Assembly (NCBI GenBank): GCA_034096865.1
Contig: JAWQFJ010001813.1
Span: forward strand, 52,501 to 116,500
DNA from: Theodoxus fluviatilis
Lineage: Eukaryota; Mollusca; Gastropoda; Cycloneritida; Neritidae
Length of the DNA: 64,000 bases
Reading direction: 5' to 3'
The notes below the pieces were generated by a model, which saw only the letters and a program-made list of their open reading frames with translations, was not told where the DNA came from and made no database searches. Positions 34,079 through 44,606 of this stretch are shown piece after piece; position 1 is the first letter of the stretch; every line of letters starts with the position of its first letter. The translations under genes and the position numbers were made by a program.

Positions 34079-35394
34079 AGCGGCAGCAGCATCAGATGGA
34101 CTTATACAGTGCCATTTAAGAAGTGTGTCTGATCAGGGCGCCTCAAAGCTACGTGTTTGCCCAATACCCAGTCTCCAGTCCAGGTACATTCACTGAAGCA
34201 GGTTTTAAAATGATAAGTCTTATTGCACCGTTTAAATGCAGACAGGGAATCTGCAGTCCTGAGACTGGCGGCCAGCCTGCTCCAGGTTGCAAAGACCTAG
34301 TAGGAAAAGGCCCGTTGACCCAGCGTAGACCTCATCCTAGAAACCTGAGCTGACTACAGTCTGGGCCGATACAGTGGGATCATCTTGTGTCTGTAACATG
34401 GAACATCACAGAAGAGGAGCTCCTGGCAGCCAGTTTGACATTGATTCTGGTCGGAATGGGCAGCCAGTGCAGGGCTGCCAGGATCGGAGCCACGTGGATC
34501 CTCTTCCCGGCACCATTTGCGACGTGTTGTTCGTGACTAATTGAAGTGTCTTCATAAGATTTAGAGTATTAGGTCAACCTGCTTGAAGACTGTTGCAGTA
34601 ATCTAGTCTTGGTAAAACAAAGGCAAAAACGAGAGACTTTGTAGCCTCTCTTGTGCGTTATCCGACACAGACTATCCAGGTAGTCCTCCATGGTCATTTT
34701 GCGGTCAAGTAACACACTTTCATGGCTTTTGACGTTGGCATTTGGCATGTAGTGCGTACACAGCAGCAGCAGCAGCAACAACGACAGTGACAACAACAAC
34801 GACAGTGACAACAACAACACAATGAGATGAGAAACGAAACAATGCGTGGAAGAAGAAACTTGTTGGAAATCGACAGCTGATGTAGAGTGCAATCATATTT
34901 TTTCACCGGCTGAATAAATCCTATTACATCATCAAATCGATCACGCTACATTATCACGTGAGCCAATTCCCACTCCCTTGGAATGTTGCATAATGACGCA
35001 AACGCCCTATGACGTTGATTAGCTTTTGTTAAATTGCTTTTCATTTCAGCAGCCACCTGATACAAACTTTTTCTAAGTACATACTTGTCGATGTGACCAG
35101 AGAGGAGTGTTCAAAGAGTACTTCAAAGGTAATGTCTTATAGGGTTTACGTTTGTGCAGTCATTTCAGTATCAGTCTGTATTCGTGAAAGTCTTTAAAAT
35201 GAACTGTTTATGTTCTCTCCAAGAAGAGTTACTAAAAGTCAGCATTACTGATTATGTATGTGAAGAAAGTAAAAGCAGATCAAAGCAATGGCGTGTACGA
35301 GATTTTCATTTTGTTCTGTAAAGCAAAGACGTTACATAGAAAGACGCGGGTGGGAAAGAGTTGCGTCCCGTGAAAATGGGGCTGTTCTTCGCTC
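34079..35394. other. No assigned gene
   Basis: 34120-34560 is GC-richer unique-looking sequence. A 21-bp tandem (AACAACGACAGTGACAACA-type) lies at 34770-34820. No coding support. Confidence 0.35.
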
Positions 35395-35395
35395 G

Positions 35396-36219
35396 GTTCC
35401 TTCAAAGATTATAGGTTACACAAAGATAGTTCATTAGCTCATTCTCGTGAGGGTCGAGACACGTTGCGCCCCAAGCGGCTAGCACTATGGGAGATGCCTA
35501 TAGTCCGTTTCAACATTGCACTGTATTTAGTCACATGATTATAGGATTTAGTGGAGACTTCGCACAAACATGGCGGAAAAACACAGGTTTGCGAGTGACC
35601 ACTGCAGCGCTATTAACTGTAGCAACAACAGAAAGAAACGCCCAGAGCTTTCGTACTTCAGGTTTCCAAGAGACAAAGCAAGTTGGGTAATTTCGTTCAA
35701 GTAAATTGTCACTAGAATTTAGGCCTAGCAACAGATGTGCGATGGACCTAATTCTAAAATTTCCGATAACGTTATCAACTACCAAGGTTGAAGAACGAGT
35801 GACGTCACTATTTGACCATTTGAAGAATAATAATTTTTAACACAGAGAGAGCAGGGTCACCAAACGTTGCGATCACGTCGACCCGTGCACACGTGGTTCT
35901 GCGAGTGACCTGCATTTCGATTGTTAAAAAGTAGGAGCTTTCAATACCTTTTGATGCATTCAACATACAGCTTTGATAAATTAATGCTGTTAATGGTTTA
36001 CATTTTCTTTGGATGGGGTTTCTAGTGTCCCCAAATTCAGCTTTTTCTGCGCGAAGCGAGACTATGTCCACCATTTTAAATGTGCAATGTTGAAACGGAC
36101 TATAGGCATCTCCCATAGTGCTAGCCGCTTGGGGCGCTGCAATTTTAGCTGCTTGTAACTTCAAAGAGCAAAAGCTCGGCATGAACTATTTTTGTGTAAC
36201 CTATAATCTTTGGTTCCTT
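35396..36219. mobile_element. 810-bp P-like THAP element with 7-bp target duplication
   Basis: The element spans 35403-36212 and is flanked by GTTCCTT at 35396-35402 and 36213-36219. The ends form an imperfect inverted repeat of about 32 bp starting CAAAGATTATAGGTTACACA. A second, perfect 56-bp inverted repeat lies inside (35466-35521 against 36082-36137). Between them is one THAP-type first exon and no catalytic transposase region. THAP domains occur at the N termini of P-element transposases, and P superfamily insertions make 7-8-bp target duplications. Kolobok elements also have THAP domains but target TTAA, which is not seen here. Confidence 0.7.
35570..35704 (+). pseudogene. THAP zinc-finger N-terminal exon (transposase remnant)
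   Basis: ATG at 35570 opens a 44-residue frame ending at TAA 35702-35704. It holds the first half of a C2CH THAP finger: Cys12 and Cys17 (CSAINC), the FRFP motif at 30-33 and the conserved Trp at 39. A GT donor at 35687-35688 follows the Trp codon, so the frame may originally have spliced onward. The second zinc pair (C-x2-H), the AVPTIF box and any RNase-H-like catalytic region are absent from the 810-bp element. In P-type transposases the THAP finger binds the subterminal DNA of the element. Here it can only be a relic, or at most a short peptide. Confidence 0.65.
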
Positions 36220-36252
36220 CAAAGATTATATATAGGTTACCTATAATCTTTG
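36220..36252. mobile_element. 33-bp TIR-TIR remnant between target repeats
   Basis: CAAAGATTATATATAGGTTA followed by CCTATAATCTTTG is essentially both termini of the adjacent element joined. It is flanked by GTTCCTT at 36213-36219 and 36253-36259, the same 7-bp word that flanks the 810-bp element. Confidence 0.75.
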
Positions 36253-36259
36253 GTTCCTT

Positions 36260-38365
36260 GGAGCGTAGCTTTGTAAGCACACTTTCATTTGTGAAATAAA
36301 GGATAAAGACAAAATAACTGGACTTTTATGACATTTGAAATGTCGAAATCTCTTATAATTTGTTCTGCTTGTTAAAATTACAGCAGTTTTTCCGTTTTGG
36401 TTTTGTTTTGTTTTTCGGGGGATTACTGCTCTCTGTACGAGTGTGTGTGTGTGTGTGTGTGCGTGTGTGCGCGCGCGCGCGCGCGCGTGTGTGTGTATGC
36501 GTGTGTATTTTAATCTAAGCTTTTTTTCCCCTTGGAATAAAGGAATCTTTCCTGCTGGGAAAATGCTTTGGCAACACAGTGACCATAACTTTAGAAGAGT
36601 ATTACATTAAAGTACAAAAATGGACTGATAAAAAATCAAAACCGAGGCAGACAAAGGATAAACCAGTAAGAGTACACTTACATATTAGCAATAATGTAGT
36701 ACTTGGTTACATAAATATTCTCTAGATTGTATTATTTCATTTTTGAATAAAACAAATAACAAAGCAGACTTCGTGTATATAACAACATGGTAGCAGAACC
36801 TTAACATCTGGGAGTGCGTGCCACTCTCACTTCCTGTCCTGTCTCCTGGCAGCCAGCATTCTGCTGTCCTGTCCCTCCCACGCATCCCTGTCTTCCCACA
36901 GTCCCAGATTCCCTGCCACCACTCACCAGATTCGGTATCCTACATCTGCCCTGCTCTTGGGTCCCCTTTCCTACCTCCCCACCACCACCACTCCACCCAC
37001 CACCACCACCCCCGCTTCCCGAAGGTTTGTCCTTCCGGCACGCCTGTCCTTTTTACCCCTCCCCGGTTCCAGGTGTAAGATTATTTGGGAACTGACTGAC
37101 TCCATGTCCCTATGTGCCTCTGCCTCCCCAACACTTGGGAGGTGGGGGAAGGTTCCCAACCTGCCTTGTAGCCCCGGCGACCTTTGTCGGGCGACACTAC
37201 ATGTACAATGTATGCATGCAACAAGTCAGGAGATAACAGACAAAACGGACAATAAAAGTATTTTTATCATCCATAACTGGACATTACTTCGGCAATAATC
37301 AGCGGGGTGGATTTGAAACAGAGAAACAGTTGGCACTGCATTCCTGGTGAAGTGAACTGGCTGTCTCCTAAGTGGTCGCTGAACAATATACTGTGTCCCA
37401 TTCGCATAGCACTTCGGGTTGCAATTTGCGGAGCTCCTCCCTTCTTGGGCTCTGCACCCATTTTCTGCACCTGTTAAAACACAGGGTTAGGTCATTGATA
37501 GCAAATCCCAAACACACTGTCCTTGGAGATGGGCACTTGATTTGTTAGGAGCTCGTCTGGAATATTATTTTAAAGGTCAATATATCAATTAGATTATCTT
37601 TTCAAATCCATTCCTTATGACATTTTCCCTGTCACGTAGAGTATCTCCTGAAAGCACGATCCCCCTTTGTTTAGTCATTTCAAAAACTAAAATGTCGTTC
37701 CCGTCGATCCAAATGTATACATAATTTGCATGAGGCGAACGAGCGTCGGGACAGTTCCATTTGTGATGTAAACGGAGATAAGAGAGTGCGTTCAACTTAC
37801 CGTTCTGCGTCTTTGGGGAACCCCCAAAAAACAGTTTACGGCAAAACGCGCCGCTGCGCCTCTGTCGTTCATCCATGATTGCAAAGTTGGCCTCCCGGCC
37901 AAGGAAAGATAACTCTAAACACCCCATTCTCGCAGTTTCATGCGAAGTTTCATGTCTTTCTATGCAACGTCTTTGTTTAGACTGTGTAGTACCCAGTGAA
38001 CACTTTAAAAGTGGCCAAAATGCTTTAAGAACGGCCTGGCTGGAGTATGAGACCCATAGAAAAAGCGGCAGTGGTAGCCTACCTGAGCAGCAGGGAAGTA
38101 ATGAGAGCTGAATCCCGGACAAGGATGCTAAATACACCTGTTTGTGCACTTCGCCACTCAATGCACTGTAACAGAGATCCTTTGGCATGCTGGGCTGCAT
38201 TCATAGATGATGGTGACATGTTTTTGCATATATTCTCTTGCAGATGAAAGTTTTCGACATGATTTTATGCTTTCAGCTCCTGGGACTTGAAGAGTAAGAG
38301 ACCACAAAAGCGTGTCTACCTCTCTGTTCCATTCTGGTAGAGATGTTTTTACGTACTCTTGATTG
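36260..38365. other. No assigned gene; GT/GC repeat at 36442-36503
   Basis: A (GT)n-(GC)n-(GT)n alternating purine-pyrimidine tract at 36442-36503 could adopt Z-DNA. 36830-37080 is C-rich. A minus-strand frame at 37589-38200 has no recognisable domain. Confidence 0.4.
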
Positions 38366-38369
38366 CAGC

Positions 38370-38655
38370 GATGGAGACAGCCGGGATGAGCCACCAAAGG
38401 GGTAAGAGACGAGGTCATGGTAAAGCGACATCGTCTGGTTTCCTGCTTTGGCGATGCGCGTCGCTGCTGATGAGTGCCTGCCGTGCCGCCTTCGTGCCTG
38501 ACTCCACCGGACAGGGCGATGGCTGCAACAACAACGTGGTCCGTGAGACTCAGCGCAGCAAGCCCTTGGCTGTCGTCACTTCTCAGAGCAACCTGAGCAG
38601 GCTGTTCGGTGGAAACGAACTGGGACTTAGGAAGGAGATCAGGAACAAAACGTGA
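38370..38655 (+). CDS. Possible short exon, unknown product
   Basis: A pyrimidine-rich stretch ends in GATTGCAG (38361-38368). The open frame then runs from ATG 38371 to TGA 38653-38655, 94 residues. The start is basic (QRGKRRGHGK) and is followed by a moderately hydrophobic segment (GFLLWRCASLLMSACRAAF). This could be a type II anchor or a poor signal sequence. The GC-rich third positions differ from the flanks. A GGTAAGAG word at about 38400 could be a donor making a much shorter exon. I recognise no family, and a chance frame remains likely. Confidence 0.2.
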
Positions 38656-38869
38656 CCTTTTGATCAAAACCTTGTGGACGACGTGCCGTTTCTGCTGCTT
38701 TCTGCCGACACACAGGCGTCGAAGTTTGCGAGAAACAAGTGCATGTATGACAGCTGACAGATGGGACAATATTTCTTTCATTTTTAACGGAGTGATTCGT
38801 GCTGTTTGAAATCGACTGAGCCTCCACTCCGATGTACCAGAATACAGTTTGGACATGGCAACACAAGGC

Positions 38870-39950
38870 GCAGATTTGGACTTTTTTTTGTTAAAGCAAG
38901 GATTGCCACTAGTTACTCAAATATCCACAAATGTTGAGTCCAAACGGCAGCCTTCCTCTCGTCAAAACAGAGTTGTATAACACACTTTTCAGTGTGACGA
39001 AGACAAAATCGAAATTTGCTGTTGTCTCAAGTGAGAATACACACATAGATCGCCAGGAAGATAAAAGAACAGAAATAATTACATTTTTAGCCTGGGGTTT
39101 TATGTGACGTTTCTCACATGCGTGTGTTTCAGTGAGCTGATACGTGTGAATCTACATTTTGCAAAAGCACGGAGGATAATGGCATCAGTCTCCGTGAAAT
39201 CTGATACACATTGAGACTGCGGGTTCGAATCTTTTTAAGATAGCTTAACAATAGCAAGGAATGTGTGTGTGAAATGTTGCGTAACTTTTGCAACACCTCC
39301 CAAAAATGCATTTCATTAGGGAATTTTTCTATCTAAAATATTTAAAATCGCTAAAATTTGAAAGATTTTGCTCTGCATTATCGTATCCCGTGATATGACT
39401 GCTAAGTGAGAGGGAAAATATCACTGTGGTCTGGTAGGTATTTATCTATTTACAAACTGATGCCAGTTCTCACACTTTTTTCGCATAAAGTTGTTAAAAA
39501 ACTTCATTGCAAAGCGTGCGTTTTCTATCCTTTCACACGAGGCATTTGCAGTAGAACGGAAACTCAGACAAAACAATGTGCTTGTTCACCAAGATCTGTA
39601 CACAGAATACTGTATATTTCTGTGTACAGGCTGCACTGCTTTTCTGTAAGAAGTAAACTCAGACAGCTCTTGCATGCAATACACGACAGCAGATATATGT
39701 GCACAAGAGTGCCGGTATACGTTTCTCAGGCCCCTCGCCTAAAAAAACGGAGATATTGTTGCACGCTAAAATTCTACACACCAAGGAACAGCTTTCACAG
39801 GCAGAGCAGCATGCATGCGCATGAATTAATGCTTGCATGAACGAAGTTTTACGGTCAGTCAGCGTTAGTAGAGCCTTGAACTACAAAATAACTCGAGCTG
39901 GTTCGAGTAGGAACACATCACGTCTCGCTTTCTCGTTATTCACTCTTTTA
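38870..39950. other. No assigned gene
   Basis: AT-rich DNA. A tRNA-like box B (GGGTTCGAATC followed by TTTTT) lies at about 39228-39240 without a proper tRNA fold. Confidence 0.35.
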
Positions 39951-39990
39951 CAATCGCTATGGGAAGTGCGGTGGGTCTACTTTTATTCCC
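39951..39990 (-). repeat. Dispersed repeat family, copy 4 core
   Basis: The reverse complement contains AGTAGACCCACCGCACTTCC then CATAGCGATTG, related to the cores near 18.3, 18.6 and 21.3 kb. Confidence 0.45.
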
Positions 39991-40206
39991 AACCCATAGG
40001 ATGTGCTCGCCTGCAAGAGATAACGAATATGCCCACGTTGTTCCAGCTCAGAGCGTGTAGTATGTGACCGAATTCGCATAAGATTTGGTGCGATTTACTT
40101 TTCATGCGAGGAAGTGTTGTCAAAGGAATGCATCATCAATGTAGGCCTACATGTGTCAAGAGCAGTGTTACCTATTTTGGCTGAGGTGGTTTATTTTCTT
40201 GGGGGG

Positions 40207-40207
<1 letters not shown>

Positions 40208-40293
<86 letters not shown>
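40208..40293. repeat. (GT)n microsatellite
   Basis: Pure GT run of about 43 units. Confidence 0.95.
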
Positions 40294-40294
<1 letters not shown>

Positions 40295-40297
<3 letters not shown>

Positions 40298-41163
40298 AAG
40301 CAGATCAGTCCAACTGATTTTCCACTATTCATAAGAAAACTTGTGAGCATGGGCTATTCCCGTCGCGTGGCCTTCCTAGATAAAATCTACCCCCAAACCC
40401 CACTGTTGAGGCGAGACGGCTATGAGGGGGTGTCCATTTCGCAGACACAGATATATCGTTGAGCGTGCACACAAACAATAGAATGGATGTACAGTAGAGC
40501 ATCATCCATGATTAACCATAGACGGATGCTCACCGTGGAGTCTTCCAACCCCCACCTTCTCCGTGGTGTTCAGAAGTTTTAGAGGCTCAAGGACGTCAAG
40601 GCGGTCGCAGTAAACACTGACAGTTACATCTTTTAGGCGGAAAAAAATGTTCAAGGAGGAAAGCATCATTGAATAGTGTTGACTGTTTGAGCAAGTGCGC
40701 TGCAAAGATTGTTTAAAACCAAAGAGAAAACTTTGTGAATGTATTCAATGCTTCAACGAATTTGGGAGAAAGATTATGAAACCATACAGAACAAAGAATG
40801 TAAAATGTTCTTTGCATTTATACAGTTTACAGGATTTGGTTTTTCCAATCTTTTGGACATGCAATTACTTTCCCCCATCAAACCTACCCTGTCTCACACT
40901 TGGTTTTAGTTTAGTGCTTACTTCCATTACTATCAGTGCCGACAATTTAACAGTATTAAATCAAAAGGAGCAGCTTTGTACTCTGTGTGTATGTGGGGGT
41001 GGTGTGCGAGCAGTTTAAAAGGAGATCATAACTGATAAAAGTCAAGAAAAATTCATTGACCATGGCAGTTTCGTGACTAAGCAACGTAAGGTTTGTAAAG
41101 CCCTGGGAAAAGTTCCATACAAACAGACGAAATCTAGTAATTTATAGCAAATTATGCACGCGT
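40295..41163. other. No gene seen
   Basis: Sequence upstream of the BEL/Pao remnant. No gag, zinc-knuckle or 5' LTR was identified, so the element is 5'-truncated somewhere here. Confidence 0.4.
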
Positions 41164-41172
41164 TTTAAAACA

Positions 41173-41687
41173 TTGTCTAAAATAGGATATCAGAGTGTAA
41201 AAACGACTTCAGACACTCCTACAGTCGCTTGTAATCAGGTTGTCCGTGAAATCGACCCCACCAAAAACATCTCATGCATCTCGACTTCAATAGAGAACAA
41301 CGCATCCGCAGTTGACACCAACTCTACCACAGAAGTCAAAGTACTTTCGTCCAACCAAACGGCGAATGCAAAGATTGATCACCTGACCTCGATGATCGTC
41401 CATGTCTATCTCTCCTATTCTGATAATCCTAGCAAGGAGATACTGATATACGCCTTTCTAGACATTGCCTCAGACTCTACCTTTGTGACGCAGACCTTGG
41501 CAGAGAGGCTAGACGCATAGTACGAGGACACGACTCTACAGCTCAGAACGGTCTCTGACGATAGTAAGAGAACGAGAACCAAGAAATTCAGGAACCTGAG
41601 ATTTAGAGCCATCTCATCACAGGAATATGTCACGCTGCCAGAGACTTACGCTGTCAATAAACTATCAGCCAACGTCTCCCATATTCC
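41173..41687 (+). pseudogene. BEL/Pao pol: aspartic protease region (part 1)
   Basis: The frame carries AFLDIASDSTFVTQTLAERL, the retropepsin active-site region. In related proteins the motif is D-S/D-G, so the usual Gly is replaced here (DIAS). A stop codon (TAG 41518-41520) follows the Asp-Ala of this motif, after which the same phase continues (LQLRTVSDDSKR to NVSHIP) up to the insertion at 41688. Splicing out the inserted 454 bp joins the frame exactly to the segment at 42142. The stop and altered active site make it non-functional. Confidence 0.8.
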
Positions 41688-41892
41688 AACTCGAACATCA
41701 TCCCTAGCATTCCTTCTTCACTATCAGATGCCATTACGTTTCTTATTTCGCATACCCTTCATATACGCCCCCTCCCCCCCTCTCTCACTCTTTCTCTCTT
41801 AACAACTTATAATACATCTCCTTTTCTTTCGTTCTTATTTTCGGCTAGAAGGAGATAACCCCCCCACACACACACCCCCTATTAAAAAAATA

Positions 41893-41931
<39 letters not shown>

Positions 41932-42148
41932 AACCTCACCCCTTCTCACACACCCTCGACCACTCAGTAGACTTTCTCCTTTAATGTTCTTTTTATTTAT
42001 GATGATTGATGATTGACGTTGATGATTAATGTTGATGATGGACGCTGATGATCGATGTTGATGAGAACTACTGTGTATGCCTCCATCCCCCACCCACCCC
42101 TCTGTTTCTTTCTTTCTGTAAATAAAATTATTTAAAAAAAAATATTCC
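41681..42148 (+). mobile_element. 454-bp retroposon with poly(A) end
   Basis: The insertion 41688-42141 is flanked by ATATTCC at 41681-41687 and 42142-42148. Its 3' end reads AATAAAATTATTTAAAAAAA, a poly(A)-signal-like word and an A tail, which points to LINE-driven retroposition. Internal features are a C-rich stretch, an (AT)n run (about 41896-41927) and a GATGATTGATGTTGATGA repeat. No coding motif remains. It may be a 5'-truncated LINE or a retroposed 3' UTR. Confidence 0.8.
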
Positions 42149-42319
42149 TACAAAGGAAACGGCATCAAAGTGCCCTCACCTGAAGCATCTTGAGTCCAAC
42201 TTCCGCCCACTGCATCAGAACAGCCCGATTGGCCTACTGATCGGGTACGATTGCCCTAAGACTCTCATGCCTCTGAACAGAGTTGGAGAGAGACCCTATG
42301 CCATAGAGACCAAACTTGG
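42142..42319 (+). pseudogene. BEL/Pao pol: post-protease segment (part 2)
   Basis: An open frame encodes KCPHLKHLES, IGLLIGYDCPK and PYAIETKLG, the conserved stretch between protease and reverse transcriptase in BEL/Pao polyproteins. It joins in phase to part 1 when the retroposon is removed, and to part 3 (GWSIVGP) when the LTR-type element is removed. This segment itself has no lesion. Confidence 0.85.
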
Positions 42320-44606
42320 TGTCGCGGCTAGTTTTTTTTTAAAAAGTTAGTTGTTGTACATTCTATGTTCTTGTTGTATTGTTGTACCTATAGAGTAAAA
42401 CTAGGGTTTTCAAACAAAACCCATTGCCACAGTCTGGGGAACACAAACGATAACAAATATGGAATAAGCAAAGGACACTGATGCACAATTTTAAAACAAG
42501 CAATTTAATTAAGGAAGGCAAATTTTCTCCCAACTTATCACTGCTGCTCCAAATGGGGCTAACCTACGGCTTTCACAACAAAGTCAGGCTTTCCCGAGCA
42601 CTTGAACATTAACCAAATAAAAATATCCTCTTACAGGATAATACAATAGAATTCAAAGTCAGAATGACGTCACGTTTTTCCATCCGACCCGGAATTACGT
42701 CACCACTCCACGCTCGTGGAGAAAACCCTCCCCGTTCATTTGCATACAAGACAAAGTCACTCTTCTCGTTACGCTGAATCGCACCAAGGACCCAAATAGA
42801 AAGACAATGTTCCACGATGTAACTGATAGCGTTAACACGCTTGCAGACCGACTGCTCGAAAGAGAAAATGACAATTCTTCCTTACCCGTTTGCAGATGAA
42901 CTCAGGACGCACAAAGTCTCAAGCCTACAAGCCGTCCTTGCTTAGGCGAGACATCCAGAAAAACTACACAATCATCTGCCCGCGCAGACGTGAGGGCATC
43001 ACTCCCTCAGAGCGAAACACACTCTCCGCTCCACACTTCGTCTCTATGTAGACGACCTCCGTAGACAACTCTCGTAGATGCGCCCCGTCTCTCGTAGACG
43101 GCCCGTAGACGCGTTCGTCTCCCCGTAGACAACTCCCGTAGATGCGCCCCGTCTCTCGTAGACGGCCGTAGACGCGTTCGTCTCTCCTTAGACGACTCCC
43201 GTAGATGCGCCCCGTCTCTCGTAGACGGCCGTAGACGCGTTCGTCTCTCCTTAGACGACTCCCGTAGATGCGCCCCGTCTCTCGTAGACGGCCGTAGACG
43301 CGTTCGTCTCTCCTTAGACGACTCCCGTAGATGCGCCCCGTCTCTCGTAGACGGCCGTAGACGCGTTCGTCTCTCTCCTTAGACGACTCCCGTAGATGCG
43401 CCCCGTCTCTCGTAGACGGCCGTAGACGCGTTCGTCTCTCCTTAGACGACTCCCGTAGATGCGCCCCGTCTCTCGTAGACGGCCGTAGACGCGTTCGTCT
43501 CTCCTTAGACGACTCCCGTAGATGCGCCCCGTCTCTCGTAGACGGCCCGTAGACGCGTTTGTCTCCCTGTAGACGACTCCACCAAGTAGAATCAAACTCA
43601 GAGGCAGGTACTGGTTTGAGCTAGACCCACTCTCGATCCGTAGAGAGTTACCAACCAGTATGGATAGCATGAATCTGACAGACCGTCGGTGACTGACAGA
43701 CAGACATATTGACAGACCGATTGACTGATTCAACTGACAGTTGACATATCAACCGACAGTCTACTCCAACCGCCAGCCGACCTCAACAGTTGACCTCAAC
43801 AGTTGACCTCATCAGTTGACAGACAGATGATCTGTAATGAAAAGAGTTACGCACAATCACTCTTCCACTCCTCAAAACAGCCTAACGATTTCCCCAGAGT
43901 CAAATTCACTTTACTCTGTATAAGCGTTATTCCCAAAAGAACGCTGCCAGCCCAATTTCTTCCAAATTGAGTCAAATATACTGACTTGTATAATTTACGA
44001 AAGAGAAATCATTTCACTCCATTTCCCCAATCCACAAAAAGCTTACTTAACTTCAAACCCCAAGGTGAAGTAAGAACTTTTCTCATATATTTTCCTCCAC
44101 TCAATGACTCGATGTTACAATGTGCTTACGCGCGCGCACACTAATTCAGACACACAAAACGGTGCTCTTACCTCAACAGGTCAATGGCACATTCCACACA
44201 CAGCTATCTAGCTGCCCACGGTCATCACTTAACCGTGCAGGGTTTCTGCCTCGCGGCTACCCAACTAACGTAGATCTCCAGGCCGTGCAACTTTGCACCC
44301 CATAGGAGCCTCTCACGAAAGCAACCATTAGACTCCACGTCTGATGAAGGAATGTACCTATTACACGTTGATGAGCAGTGGGAAAAATATATCACGTCAC
44401 GAAAAAATTATTTCTGCTGACTACGCTTACGTCAGAAAATCGTCACCTTGCACTAAATTTCGATAACCTAGTGCTATCAGTGTTCAGGAATGTACAAATC
44501 CCTATCTCCAATATTCCTTCCCTTGGAAATGCTTTGCAACACAGCTAATTTTATCTTTTCTTTCTTATCTCAAAAACTTTTGTCGCACTTATCACGCGAC
44601 ACTTGG
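42315..44606. mobile_element. 2282-bp LTR-type insertion (solo LTR or TRIM) with 5-bp target duplication
   Basis: The insertion 42320-44601 starts TGTCGCG and ends CGCGACA. It is flanked by CTTGG at 42315-42319 and 44602-44606. TG...CA ends, a short perfect terminal inverted repeat and a 5-bp target duplication are the marks of LTR-integrase insertion. Excising it restores the BEL frame (TKLGWSIVGP). No gag or pol motifs occur inside, and no long terminal direct repeat was noticed, so it is either one very long solo LTR or a non-autonomous element. A 63-bp minisatellite occupies its centre. Confidence 0.8.
43045..43577. repeat. 63-bp minisatellite, about eight copies
   Basis: The unit starts GATGCGCCCCGTCTCTCGTA at 43141 and recurs at 43204, 43267, 43330, 43395, 43458 and 43521, one spacing being 65. 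Each unit is built from CGTAGACG sub-repeats with local dyad symmetry. Copies are nearly identical. The Arg/Tyr-rich minus-strand frame (43314-43733) is a repeat translation. Confidence 0.95.

Noticed and set aside
37589..38200. 203-codon minus-strand frame and an EHF-like word on the plus strand that hinted at a second THAP domain
   Set aside because: The zinc-ligand spacing of C2CH is not present in any frame and no inverted termini surround it.
38158..38856. 232-codon minus-strand frame
   Set aside because: No motif. The opposite strand has the better, though still weak, coding candidate at 38370-38655.
39170..39245. tRNA gene suggested by GGGTTCGAATC and TTTTT
   Set aside because: The T stem does not pair, the anticodon loop would be 11 bases and box A is off consensus; at most a degenerate tRNA-like relic.
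43045..43577. Possible CRISPR array (dyad-containing 63-bp repeats)
   Set aside because: No variable spacers; units are identical tandem copies inside an LTR-type insertion.
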